A stretch of DNA of 64,000 bases from Przewalskia tangutica (GCA_029844215.1 CM056730.1:54634924-54698923); one strand, 5' to 3'. Shown: positions 34,714 through 46,818, numbered from the stretch's first letter. A program made the numbers and translations. The notes: generated by a model from the sequence alone, not told the origin.

Positions 34714-36848
34714 CTCTGTCACGCCCCGAACCCCGGGACCGTGACTGGTGCCCTACTTGGGCATCCTTCTGCCTTAACAACTAAGTAAAACTGCAGAATT
34801 TAAATAACACCCTTTTTTTTAAAAAAACCAACATACGTGCAACGGCAAAGCCGACAAGGCTGCCATAATATATAAACAAAAGACACTACACTGTACATGA
34901 GTCCAATCCCACATATGAATACAGACCTCTAAGAGTTATACTGAACTATGACGGGACAAGGCCCCGCCGTACCCATAACTGTACAAAAGCCTGTACTGAA
35001 AGACTTATACCAAAAAGATAAACTCGACGTAAGGAGCTATCCAAAACTACGGCGGTCCTACACTGCCGATCATCAAGCTGCGTACCTAAACTGCGGCATG
35101 ACGCGGCCCGAAGGAGGTCGATGCGAAGAATGTACCAAGTATGTGAAAGCGATGAAATGCGTAATGAAATCATAGCGATCTAAAAAAATGAGACATGTAT
35201 GATAGCCAACCTACGATGCACAACACATGCGATCATAACAAGTCGTGACGCATGCCCTCAAGTCATTTCTAAAATATAACCATGGGTATCACGCCCATAA
35301 TATCAATCATGCCCGTGGAATCCTTCCTCACTGCCGGCAGTCCATGATATAGTATAACACCAATAGGCATACATGAACACCAAGTCCCACCTGTGTTCTA
35401 AAAACTATGCAGACGGCCCAGAAAAAAGCGGCGGTGGTAAGCGAGGGTATAATGTCTTGGGGGTTTACCCCTCACTTATACTCTTACCCTGGAGAAGGTG
35501 GTAAAGCATCTTGGGGGTTTACCCCTCACTTATACTCTTACCCTATCTCAACCGACCATCAAACAAAACAAGAAGAGGGTATAATGTCTTGGGGGTTTAC
35601 CCCTCACTTATACTCTTACCCTGGAGAAGGTGCTATAGCATCTTGGGAGTTTACCCCTCACTCATACTCTTACCCTATCTCAACCAGCCGTCAAACATAA
35701 CATAAGTACTACCATGTCTTCTATAAAAATCCGGGAATTTAACCCAAGTACTACAAATAACGGAAGCATACCCGTGGAATCCCACATCACTGTCGGTACG
35801 TCCAAGTAACTTACAACAAGACCGTCGGCCCTCCAACCGAGAGTCGCGGCAACATAATAAAACATAATACTTGCACTCAATGGCTATCACCAGCACATAT
35901 AGGCAATTCTCCATTAATCAAGTCAAAGTACTTATCAAGGCACACATAAAGTAATTCTCAATTAATCAAGCCAAAGTACTTATCAAGGCACACTTAGACT
36001 AATTTTCAATTAATCAAGCCAAAGTACATATCAAGGCACACTTAGACTAATTTTCAATTAATCAAGCCAAAGTACTTATCAAGGCACACTTAGAATAATT
36101 CTCATTTAACAAGCCAAAGTACTTATCAGGGCACAAATAAAATAATTCTCATTTAACAAGCCAAAGTACTTCGTACGTACATTCTTTTTAAAAGACTCCT
36201 TTTTATGTAAAATCCCAAGATACTAACACCCGTAGTATCAAGGTGTGTCTATTTTTCAACGTAAGTTACTACACTCTTAGAAACTCATTTCAAAGCTTGA
36301 AATCAAGTAACTTCAAATTTTCACAATCAAGGAAACTTATGCCCATTAATCAAAATAGACAACTTTCTAAACCTTCCATAAAGCCGTTATAACCAACTTC
36401 CCATAAAGCCGTTATAACCCTTTATGGTTTTTAGACAATTTCATTCCTTTTATAACCAAGAGACTTATACTTTTAAAACCAAGTATCACATACTTACAAA
36501 TCAAGTTCTTAACTTTCAAAATACTTCAAGTCTCTTAATATTTAGAAAACAAGTTTCTTCTACTTTTAAACCTCAAGTAACTCACACATTTAAAACAAGT
36601 TACTTCTCTTAAATCATGTCATTTATCCTCTCTTAAAACAATTAAGTAAATCACTCATTTGACTCCCCTAAAGTCATTATAATGACCTTTAGGTTTTGGA
36701 ACTAAGACACTAGCCAAAAGGTTTGGAAACCACTTCCTTTTCAAGACTCTATGTACTTTAAGTAAAATACTTTCACTTTTAAGAATTCAACTTCACTAAG
36801 GCAATGGATTATACAACTTACAATTTACACATCAAAGTACAATCAAGG

Positions 36849-36860
36849 AAGTTCATAGAA
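36849..36860. repeat. Target-site duplication of LINE 2 (left)
   Basis: aagttcatagaa, repeated at 43707-43718 right after the poly(A). The first one or two A bases are ambiguous with the tail. The left B LTR has the site once, at about 25630. Confidence 0.88.
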
Positions 36861-37034
36861 AGTAACAACATTCTATAACAACATTCTCCAAGAAGGAGTT
36901 AGAGATAAGTTTCTCTCACTAAGAAAACGCTCTCAACGTTTCCCTTAGTTGCTCCTTAGGTTTCTTCCTCTTCTTCCCCCCCCCCCTTAGATTTTCGTTT
37001 GATTCATTATGGTTTGATTGTTATTGTCCACAAT

Positions 37035-40000
37035 ATGAAAAAGTCTAAACGTTACACACGTTCTAGCAATGATTCAGGAGGTTCAGGCAGTTCGGCTAAA
37101 ACTAGAACAAAGAAGAAAAAAAAGAATGGCAGTAGTCCAACAATTGCCGAGGAAAATCTTATTCCGGCAATCTCGGACCCTTCTGTGTTGGTTCATGTTA
37201 CTCCAGACTCGCGCTTTCCTTTAGAAAATGTAGTAGATGATTCTATGCTACAAAGGATACATGAATGGGGCAAAAATATCGAAATTGAAAGCTTGGATAT
37301 TAGTGAGTTTGAAGGCAGAACTTCCGGCAGGACCATTGACGCCCCTAATGCTACTATGGTGGTTGATCATTCCTCGGGCCAATTTGTTGGTAAAGGGACC
37401 ATTTCGGAAGAACTAGACAGTCACTCCAGCATTAGTACCCCGACACTACCTGGAAATTCTCTCAGGTTTGCCGGAAAAGGGTTAAAATCTGGGCCAGACA
37501 TTGCAATTGGTGAAGCAAGACACGATGGCATTCTCGGGTCTGAACCGGGTCAGGGCGTGGGTCAAAAGTTCTTGGCGGGTCGTGCAGGTGTTCTTGGGTC
37601 CAAGAGTAATCATGTCTTGTTTGATTCGAAGTCAGTTGAAAGCATTGATGGTACTTCTATCCCCAAGAAGTTCAACGCGGGTGTCAAGAGAGCAAACTTC
37701 AATGCCCCGGGAAACGATGTGACTACTCCTATTACGGGTCGGGTCTTGGGTCAGAAGGCTAAGGCGGGTCACGAGGATAACAATGATACTAGGAATATGC
37801 ACTCTATGCAAGGATCAAGATCGGATGTGGAATACGAAGGGGTTTCTAGCCCCAAGGTTTCTAACGTCATTATTGAGGGTGCCGAGGCGTCAAACTTTAA
37901 TGTCGCGGGTATCAAGTTTACACTCCCAAATTCGGGCCTTAATGATGGTCTGATTTCCAAGGCGGGGCAGGGGGATAACCTAGGGACATTAACTACCCCC
38001 GTTTTACAAGGAGCTAAGTCGATGGTGGGTTCCAATGTTTGGATTGAGGGTGCCGAGGCGTCGCACATTTATGAGGCGGGTACCAACGACTCTCTCATAA
38101 CTCCGATACTTTATGATGGTCTTAGTTCCAAGACGGATCAGGGGGATAATCTAGGGGCATTGACTACTCACGTTACACGAAGAGCCAAGTCAATTGTGAG
38201 AAACAAAGTTATTTCTTTGTCGAGAGCCTAGGAACTCCACAACCATCAATAATGCGGTAGAAATCGGCATTGAATGTGGCGGGTATCAATGACTCTCTAA
38301 TAACTCCGGGACTTTATGATGGTCTTGGTTCCAAGACGGATCAGGAGGACAATCTAGGGGCATTGACTACTCACGTTACACGAAGAGCCAAGTCAATTGT
38401 GAGAAACAAAGCTATTTCTATGTCCAAAGAGCCTAGGAACTCCATAACCATCAATGAAGCAAGAGCCGAGGGGTCAACATTGAATGAGACGGGATTCAAT
38501 GTGCCTTCTCGTGATTCAAGTCAACAACCCCAGATTTCTTTAAGTGTCACCAATGAAGCCTTCCCTACTTTAGCTAGTTTGCTAAGTGGAGCCAATCTCA
38601 AGAATCACACCACTCCTTTCGTCTTTAGCACTTCCTCGGATTCGAGTAGAGTCCTATACTTCCCCCATCTCTCATCTAATACCACTTCACTACTTCCTGA
38701 ATTTCACAACACCACACCCCTTTTATCTCCTTTTCATTCTATTCCTTCTGAAAACCAACACAAATTCCCTACCCTCCCAAATGGCACGCAAATCATCTCT
38801 TCTATTGCGGGCCCAAGCTCACTCCCTTCTACCCTTCCCCCTCTGCCTATACCTCCAGATATACCTCCCAATGATTTACGCTCTAATGCACCTTCTAAAC
38901 CACATCATATCCCTACCACGGCCACAACTCACAACAATCTTCCCCCAAACCATGGCAAAGGTCCCTTCCCTCCTAAAAAGACTTATGCTGGAGTCTTTGC
39001 GGGAACTAGGATTGAGGCAAAAGGTATGAAGTTACAATTTATTGAACAACAAGGGGAGGAAGTAAATATAGATGTTGAGGATGAAGTTCCTTTCATAGAA
39101 ACTTGGGGCTATTGCCTAATAGGTTGCTTGGGTCCTTTCGGGAAGAGAAGCATTGAATACGATTGTGAAAGGATGGGGAGTTAAATGCCGTATTATACCA
39201 TATGGCAAAGGCTGGACAGTGTTCAAATTCATGACGGAGGAAGAGCGCACTAATGTACTTCACGGAGGCCCTTATATGGTCTACGGGAAAACCATGATGC
39301 TCAAGGCTATCAATAAAGGAGTTCTTATAACGGATGATTTGTTTATGGACATTCCTATTTGGGTCACTTTCCCGGACATTCCCCTTTCTATTTGGAGTGC
39401 AACGAGCCTTAGTAAGATTGCTTCACGTGTAGGAAAACCTCTCTACACTGACCAATATACTAAGGAAAGGTCTAAAATGAACTATGCAAGAGTTCTAGTG
39501 GAAGTGGATGTTAGCAAGGAGCCGATAATGGATTTTGTCGTCAATCTCCCCGATAACAGAAAGTATACTCAAAGGGTAAACTATGAGAATTACCCGGACT
39601 TTTGCTATCATTGTGCGGCTTTTGGACACAACCACTTGAAGTGTAGGAAGCTGAGGGATGATGTCAACATTGAAGAAGCTCCAAACACACGCAATCCGAG
39701 GTCCCCTAACAACAAGGATGATTCTATTCGTTTGAAGGTCAACAAAGGTACGGGTGGAACCAACCCTCCCCCCCTCATCCACCAACTTCTCAACACCCCG
39801 TAGATGCTGATAACTTGATGGACATTGAAGAAACTGTGCACACAACACCTCCTGGTACCGGAAGCTTGGGAGAAGTATCACGTCTGCGGTCCTCCGGTTT
39901 TGGGTCATTCGGCCCATCATGTTTGCGGGATTCTCTAGCAAGGCCTCACCGCCTAATTCTCATAATGGCGTTACACAACATGTTAGGATGAGGGTGAGTC

Positions 40001-40260
40001 AAATCATTCGATTACGAGATGCCTATGAACCCGCGCCGTTGGATGAAGTTACATTCAACGGTGCTACGGAAAAGGCTCACTTGTGTCAAGTAACGTTAAC
40101 TTTGAACGCGGGAACATAGCTTGGCTGGTACACAAGTTATGGCTTCCAACAAAGATGATGGATGGCAAGAGGTTTTGTCCAAAAAGAATGGGCCGAAAAG
40201 CAGTGGGAAAGCGAAGGCAGCTAAGCGCGGAGGTGCTAATAAAACCTCCTTTGTTTCCTT
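37035..40260 (+). pseudogene. LINE ORF1 (DUF4283-type, zinc knuckle), broken
   Basis: The start is set at 37035 (MKKSKRYTRSS), an ATG with A at -3; an upstream ATG at 36999 is in frame but adds an uncharacteristic hydrophobic stretch. The first 1.2 kb encodes a low-complexity N-terminal region with a basic KTRTKKKKKNG patch and internal tandem repeats. A stop at 38229-38231 breaks it. It resumes from 38270, with a Pro/Ser/Thr-rich stretch and then the DUF4283-like domain (about 38990-39480), where the frame shifts near 39170. The knuckle CYHCAAFGHNHLKC is at about 39604-39645. More indels follow after 39700. Where copy 1 has TAATG, this copy has TTATG, so the ORF1 stop is lost and the frame reads on to 40310. 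Confidence 0.85.
37872..38461 (+). repeat. Tandem repeats inside LINE ORF1
   Basis: attgagggtgccgaggcg starts at 37872 and 38043 (171 bp apart). The segment starting gactctct recurs at 38088 and 38291 (203 bp apart), followed by a long near-identical stretch ending aggaactcca. The protein shows repeated IEGAEAS, NDSLITP, DNLGALTTHVTRRAKS blocks. Confidence 0.85.
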
Positions 40261-43200
40261 ATGAAAATACTTTGTTGGAATGTCCGTGGTCTTTGCGGAC
40301 AAAGGGATAGGGCTGCCACGCAAGCTCTAGTATGTAGTATCACAAAACAGCATGACGCGGCTATGATTTGTCTATTGGAAACTAAGCTATCACAACCAAG
40401 GACAGAGTCTTTCTCTACTCAAAGATTCAAAGCGTGGAAGTTTTGCTCAAATTTGGAATTCATTGGAGGCGGTAGAATGCTATTACTTTGGGATCCATCC
40501 AGGGTTTGTTGCGAAGTGCTTGGTATGGACTCTCAGCATATCCATGTCCAGGCAAGTTGCAATATAACACAAGTGTCCTTCCTTGCCACATTTGTGTACC
40601 CAGTTTATAGCATCTCGGATAGAAGGATGCTTTGGCATCACCTTTCTCACTTGGGCGTTGGCATCAATAAGCCTTGGATGATTATGGGAGATTTCAACAC
40701 TTACTGCAACCCTAATGATAAGGTGGGGGGTCCTCCTCTCACGCCTTATGCACTTAGGGATCTTGGAGATTTCAGGAATTCTCATGGACTAGAAGACGCT
40801 CCTTCATCCGGTTCCTTCTACACTTGGACGAATGGTTCGATTTGGTCTAAGCTTGATAGAGTGTTGATGAATCAAAATTGGAGTGATTTGACCTTAGAAT
40901 GCAAGGCAAATTTCATGCCTATGGAGCTGTCTCGGACATTTGTCTGTGATAGCCACGATTATTGCATCCTATAATGTTGGAAAACGCCTTTCAAGTTCAT
41001 GAATATGTGGCTTTCTCACCTTTGAGAACATTATGACTTCATGTTGGAGACAAGACATATGAAGTCTTGCTCAATTCGTCCTAGCCTCCAAATTGAAAGC
41101 CTTGAAGCAACCTTTAAGGGCTTTGAACATAAGTGACTTTGGAGGTATCGAACAAAGAGCAAAAGGGGCAAACATAGAGTTCAAGGAGGCTATCAATGCA
41201 CACATGGAAAATCCCTTTGATGAGGAGCTTAAAGCCAAGGTTAAGTCCTCAAGAGCTAGAGCAAATACCTTCTTTGGAAGTGAAAGACACTTCATAAGGC
41301 GAAGTCAAGCGAAGCACTTGATTGGAAGTGATAGATGTTCCAAATACTTTCATAGTTTGATCAAAAGGAGTAATGTCGGAACTCCATTAACTTTCTTGTT
41401 AAAGCTAATGGTACTATCACTACATCACGGAAGAAGTCGAAGTTGCTTGTTGAATTTTACAAAGATCTATTAGGTACTTCCACCCACCACCAACTTTGAT
41501 TACGATGTGTTCAACTATGGCCCAAAGTGAGTGAAGAAGAGAGATTCTGACTTTTGCATTTCATCACCCCAAAGGAGATTTGGGAAGCACTCTCGATATA
41601 GGCAATGACAAGGCACTGGACCGGATGGTTATCTGCCTTCTTCAAGAATAGATGGAAAGATGTGGGCCATGATGTTGTAAGATGTGTCCAAGTTCTTCTC
41701 TCTGGAGTTCTTTTGAAGCGAGTTAATCATACCATCATTACCACGCTACCAAAAAGACCATGATCCCAAGGTAAATGATTTGTGCCCATCGGATTGACTA
41801 ATGTGATCTATAAGATCATCACAAAGATTCTAGCTAACAGAATGGCATTGATCCTTCCTTCTCTCATTGACAAATCCCAAGGGGCTTTTGTGAAAGGAAG
41901 AAACATGATGGACAACGTTTATGTGGCACAAGAGCTTGTGAGAGGATTTAATAGAGCCAGAGTCTCACCAAGATGTATGCTTATGGTGGACCGTAAAGCA
42001 TTCGTCTGATCTCTTGGAGCTTCCTCGAATTGGTACTAAGAAGTCTAAAATTTCCAGACAGATTTACAAGATGGATCATGAAATGTGTTAGCTCAACCTC
42101 CTTCTCCCTTTCTATCAATGGTGAGCTACATGGATACTTCAAAGGAAAGCGCGGCCTAAGGCAAGGTGATCCTATGTCCCCTACTCTCTTTATCTTGTGC
42201 ATGGAATACCTCTCAAGGATGCTTAAAATGAAGGCTGAGGCAAGAGCTTTCTCATATTTTCCAAAGTGTAAGAAATTGGGCATTACTCATCTAGCTTTCG
42301 CGGATGACCTCATGCTTTTTGCCAAAGGAGATATATCTTCAGTTGGGATTCTTATGGATTGTCTGGAAGAGTTGGAGGCTGCCTCAGGATTAACTCTTAA
42401 CCCCGCTAAATCCTCTGTCTACTTAGCGGGAATGCATTCTACAGTTTGGGACTTGATATTGACCAGAGTGGGTTTCGCCATTGGAAGCTTTCCGGTACGA
42501 TACTTGGGGATCCCTTTGTCCCCAATTTCAGTCTCGGTGGATCAATTTGCCCCATTCACTAGTGCTATTTCGAATTACATTCAGAAATGGGGGCATCACA
42601 CTTTCTTATCTTTGGTAGTGGAACTAATCAGTCGGTCGTCGAGGGTTGAGAGCTTTTGGTTCCGGGCACTTCCTATCCCGGCCACTATTATCAACAAGGT
42701 ACGGTCTGCTTGTATTCAATTCTTATGGGGGGGGGGGGAAACCACCAAGAGTTGCTTGGGATATCATTTGCCTGCCTCAAACTGAAGGTGGCTTGGGTCT
42801 TATGAACATCAAGGAATGGAATCATGCCCTGCTATCCAGGACGATTTGGCAAACTCACACGGAAGCTGATTCTCTATGGGTCCAATGGATCAATAGCCAC
42901 TATTTGAGAGATATTACAATTTGGGACTATGAGGTACGTCCTAGGGACTCCCCTTTATTCAAAAAGATTTGTGGGATTCGCGACAAATTTGTTTCTATCT
43001 TTGGTAGCCATGGTGATGCTATTGACGGCTTCACAAAATGTTGTGCCAACGGTATATTTGATTCAAGCCTCGTATATGATATCTTGCGCACTCCGCAAGC
43101 TAAAAAGCCTTGGATGTCACAAATTTGGAAAGGATTCATTCCTCCCAAATTCTCTTTTACTATGTGGCTCAATGCGAGAGCGGTTAGCTACAAAGGATAC

Positions 43201-43575
43201 TCTATCATTTCTCAACTTGGAGGATAAATTTTGCGGATTCTGCAAGCAAGCTAATGAAACAAGGAACACCTCTTCTTTGCCTGCCCTACACACATGATTT
43301 GGAAGAGCATAAAAGATTGGTTGGGTATTAGAAGAGAGATGACAAGCGTTGAAAGCTCCCTTAAATGGATTAAGAAAGAACACCGCGGGACAAGCATCCG
43401 AGCCAAAGCTATTTTGCTTACTTTTTGCATAATGGTTTATGAGATTTGGAGGGCAAGAAACACAATGCTCTTTGAAGGCACAAGCATGCCGGCAGAAGAG
43501 ATCATTGCAAGAATCAAAACAACATCTTATAGAGTTCTCTATGATTTTATCCCCTCTTGTAGTGGCACCTTTTGA
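40261..43575 (+). pseudogene. LINE ORF2: endonuclease, RT, zf-RVT (frameshifted)
   Basis: Start MKILCWNVRGL at 40261. The endonuclease has the WNVRG, LLETKL and GDFN motifs, but the SDH motif near 40930 is destroyed by indels that copy 1 does not have. RT: the segment from 41093 is fragmented, QGAFVKGRNMMDNV is present near 41880, and motif A is damaged (MVDRKAF at 41985 instead of DLRKAF). From 42030 to 42785 a clean frame carries the RT core with FADD at 42297-42308 and the thumb region. A G-run of twelve at about 42727-42738 (four in copy 1) shifts the frame. The C-terminal zf-RVT region (about 43090-43320) and the end FIPSCSGTF at 43575 are in later frames. No RNase H. Confidence 0.9.
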
Positions 43576-43706
43576 GTGACCGCCCCTCCCCTCTATCACT
43601 TCTTGTTTGCATTACGTTGAGGCTTGAGATACCTCAACGACTGATTGTAGCCACTTCCTTTTCGTTATTAGTAATAATATTTGCATTTACCTAAAAAAAA
43701 AAAAAA

Positions 43707-43718
43707 AAGTTCATAGAA
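43707..43718. repeat. Target-site duplication of LINE 2 (right)
   Basis: aagttcatagaa, partner of 36849-36860; LTR sequence caaattctatattagg follows. Confidence 0.88.
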
Positions 43719-45263
43719 CAAATTCTATATTAGGCAATCCAAGTACAACCAAGGAATGAATCATTTAAGGAGTAGAACTTACTTTCTTTATCCTAAGGAA
43801 TCATGCTAGAAGAGGAGATAGTTCACATACCTTTTCAGCTAATATCCACAAGCTAAGCCGAATACGCCGTACGTAGAAGTGTCAACCTATAATGGTCACA
43901 ACAAGACTATCAACTTCTAGTCTCTAACGTAGAATAATACTAAGTATACGGTCTCTAATTCTACGGGAAATCGGGCAGCACTTCCTTTGTTTCTACTCAC
44001 TTTGCCACCTTTTTCAAGGTCGAATACAATAACCAACACGCCACATTTAAGGCTCCAAACAAAAACCAAACAAAGGGGATTACACGCCTTACAATACGTG
44101 TAAAATTCCGCCCCACAATTCATACGAAATAGCCCCATAAACTAGCCATTCTCGGCCAACATAAATAATAAAACTAAGTCCTTTCCAATCCTTTTCCAAT
44201 TCCAAGTTCTAAGGTCTAACATGTTATATAGTTATAAACCACCTCAACAACTACAATTTCCTTCTTTTTTACAACATGCGACGACTTTACTAATAATCGA
44301 CTTGAATTGAAATCTTAGGGCTAACATGCTAGTTTTCGGATTAGGGTTCCAATAGCCAATATAAATATCAAACTTCATAATATACATCTCATGCTGGCTA
44401 ATAACCATAGCTACAATCAATAAGTAAACTTAATTGCTAAAACGACAAAATTATACCTTTCCAAGCCCTTAAAAATTCCAAGATTCAAAGTCGCGCCTTA
44501 GCAAATCTTAGCTCCTTTCCTTAGGTTCCAAACTGCTCCAAGCACTCCTTAGAGGCCTATGAAGAACCCATCTTCAAGTTCCAACTTCAAAGTTGAAGAA
44601 CTCCTTAAGTTTTCGCTTTGCGACTAATACGAAAAAGCCATTTTTCCGAAATCTTTCTATTGAGATATCCTTACAACACTCTTAGGAACCTTGGGTTAAA
44701 GTCTTGTGGCTAATGGATCAAAATCACAAAATTTTGTCTTCCTAAATGGCCAAAGCCGAGAGCAACATGCTAGCACAAAGCTTTCTCTAAAATTTTCTAA
44801 GTGTAAAATGACAAGTCTTGCTACTAGTTGGGTATATAAAACACATTGGAGGGTCTAAACTTAAACAAATGTGAGGCTAGGATGAATTTCACTTGGACTA
44901 AGCCTATGTGGACAAGTTGACAAGTCAACAGTGTCATGCTAGCAAGACTAATCTTCCAAGGTGGTCAATGACCATTTTACCCTCACTCTAATTTCGACCA
45001 AGACCTTGTGGGGGTGCCTCGTGTCGCCCTCACATTCGTTCATAAAATTCCGTAACCCTCGTGGGCCCCACGTGACCAAATCCGTAAAAATAAATTTCCA
45101 TAATGTTAACAAGTTCCATATTCCTTAAATAATGCATTTTGAGAATCCAATTCTCAACAACGAACATTTTTCCTTACCGACGTTCGGAAGATTTTCCGTC
45201 GGAAAAACAATTCTTCCTTTCGTACATTATCTTTTACATGTCCTGGACTTACTGGGTGTAACA

Positions 45264-45268
45264 ACATT
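45264..45268. repeat. Target-site duplication of tandem B (right)
   Basis: acatt, identical to 23522-23526. Confidence 0.92.
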
Positions 45269-45523
45269 GGCGTAGCAAGAAGCTAGCCAATCCATACCCA
45301 TGATTACATCGAAATCAGTCATATCCAACTCTATCAAGTCGGCTAGGTCGGCATCGCATATGGTCACTGGACAAGCCCTATATATCCGCCGAGCTACCAC
45401 TGAATCACCCACTGGCGTAGCTACCTCGAAAGGGTCTATGGACTCAGGCTCTATCCCTATCCTACTAGCAATAAGGGGAGATATATAGGACAGAGTAGAA
45501 CCCGGATCTATCAAGGCGTACAC
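45264..45523 (-). pseudogene. A3 protease (N-terminal part)
   Basis: In the minus direction: MYALIDPGSTLSYISPLIAS with the catalytic Asp in IDPGST, then IGIEPESIDPFEVATPVGD and TDFDVIMGMDWLASCYANV, where B interrupts. This stretch is uninterrupted and keeps residues that A1 lost (the Glu after GI, the Trp in MDW). The rest of the polyprotein resumes at 23526. It would act in cis to cut the gag-pol polyprotein. Confidence 0.85.
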
Positions 45524-45524
45524 A

Positions 45525-46818
45525 TCATGACGGCCCGATAAAGTACACGTGGCGGCGTCGACGCCTCGGTCTGCCGGCTGGACAAGGCATAAATGCGGTT
45601 CTGAGGACCGCTAGAACTGGGACCCGCGCCACGACCTCTGCCGCGACCTGCTGGTCCATGAGTACTCGCCTCGGGCGAGTGGCGAAGGTGATGAAGACCG
45701 GCGCAGACCTGCGGTGACCCCTACCATCGGGCCACGCTCGGACAGACTCTCGCATAATGACCCTGCTGGCAACAAGTGTAGCATGCTCCCGAAGTAGTAC
45801 CACAACCTCCCGAATGGAATCTACCACATCGGACACACTGAGCGGACCTCGATCGGTTAGCACCCTTGCTACCCTGGAAATCCGAATGCTCTGGTTGTAC
45901 CGAAAACTACGTAGGAGTGCTCTGAGCTGGCTGTGGTGCAAATCTAGACGTTTGCTGAGGCCGTCCACCCCGAGAACTACTAAAAGAACCGGCCGTCTTG
46001 GCCTTCTTCTGCTGCTGATATCTTTCGACCCGTCGGTCTCTACGCTCCTCGCATCCAAGTGCATGAGCCTGCATGCGGGTAATGTCCATACCCTGCTGAA
46101 GAGCAACACCCGCACAAGACTCGGCCATATAATCATCTAGCCCGGTGACGTAGCGGTGTACCCTGTCCTCCATATCTGCTACCAACGCAGGGACATATCG
46201 AGCCAAAGAATCGAACTCGACGTTGTACTCCTGGTGCGCCTCTCTGTCGGCAATAAAAACTTGTCGGCGTGCCCTCCATCTGCGGAGGCAAGAAGTGAGT
46301 GAGAAAAGCCTCCGAACTCGTCCCATCTTCTTTGAGGCGCATGCTCTCCGGAAAGCTCACGAATCAAACCAATCGATTGCGATATCACGCACCGACGCGA
46401 ACGAGATCACGGACTCGGTCTCGAAGACTTGATCACCGCATGATCTTACGCAGCGGCGGATGAACTCCTGCGGATCATCCTCGTGCCTCGACCGTAGAAC
46501 TCGGCGGGCTACAACTCGAGAAAATCCGTAGCCTCAGCCCATGCGATTTTGGGTGAACCACGGTGCTTTGGGCCCGAATGCTGCTGCATCGGCCTATCTC
46601 GTATGCGGCCAAATCACGGCCAATAACAGGCTATCTCCTTGTACCACAACTCCTGCGCGGTGTGGGGCGGGAGGTGCGAATCGTGGTCTCTTTGGGGCGG
46701 CGGCGTCATGGAACTCGCCGTCTCGGGTATAGGCGGGCACGAGCCTCGTGACTCTCGGTGTCTACTAGCGGCTCCGGCTGCCTTGCCCTTACGGGCGGGT
46801 TGCCTTACGTGGAGTCAT
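45525..46818 (-). pseudogene. A3 gag (frameshifted)
   Basis: The start is the minus-strand ATG at 46818-46816 (MTPRKA), aligned with A1 14927. The capsid region is readable as SLARYVPALVADMEDRVHRY (near 46205-46146), followed by the CEERRDRRVERYQQQKKAKT linker. The Retrotrans_gag core is near 46390-46270. The knuckle region (about 45850-45760) is in a shifted frame: the first knuckle is disturbed and the second partly lost. At least four frame changes occur. The part between 46500 and 46800 is especially rearranged at GC-rich triplets. Confidence 0.8.

Larger units (their letters stand above)
32775..34716 (-). mobile_element. B internal region 2 (upstream unit)
   Basis: 1942 bp with the same plan as internal region 1: polypurine tract complement and hairpin (32792-32809), a non-coding block, gag (33671-34159 and further fragments to about 34450), and an intact primer site gctctgatacca (34702-34713). 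The non-coding half (32810-33660) has no convincing gene. Its best feature is the block of about 180 bp shared with D and internal region 1. Confidence 0.85.
36861..43706 (+). mobile_element. LINE (L1-type) copy 2, full length
   Basis: 6.85 kb with a 5' UTR of about 170 bp (pyrimidine-rich, with an 11-C run near 36980), ORF1 from 37035, ORF2 from 40261, a short 3' UTR and a poly(A) of 15 (about 43692-43706). A 12-bp target duplication flanks it. It shares high identity with copy 1 over 39416-43700. Being inside the B LTR it is the youngest layer of this nest. Both ORFs are interrupted, mostly by short indels clustered at 38220-38270, 39700-40120 and 40960-42020. Confidence 0.93.
23527..45263 (-). 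mobile_element. Tandem non-autonomous gypsy element B (LTR-int-LTR-int-LTR)
   Basis: Three LTRs (23527-27210, 29107-32774, 34717-45263 with LINE 2 inside) alternate with two short internal regions (27211-29106 and 32775-34716), all in minus orientation. One perfect 5-bp target duplication flanks the outermost LTRs. Each internal region has its own primer-site area, gag fragments and polypurine tract, but neither contains protease, RT, RNase H or integrase. It resembles TR-GAG elements (terminal repeats plus gag only). The LTRs are about 3.7 kb, longer than those of the A family, yet the termini, primer site and polypurine context match A, suggesting cross-mobilisation by A-type enzymes. Confidence 0.9.
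34717..45263 (-). repeat. B LTR, right (5' LTR of the tandem), split by LINE 2
   Basis: Starts tgtcacgccccgaacc at 34717 and ends gggtgtaaca at 45263. Removing LINE 2 and one duplication leaves about 3.69 kb, matching the other B LTRs. Near 45060 it has lost 31 bp between two copies of gtgggccccac that are both still present in the left and middle LTRs. Otherwise it is collinear with them. Confidence 0.9.
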
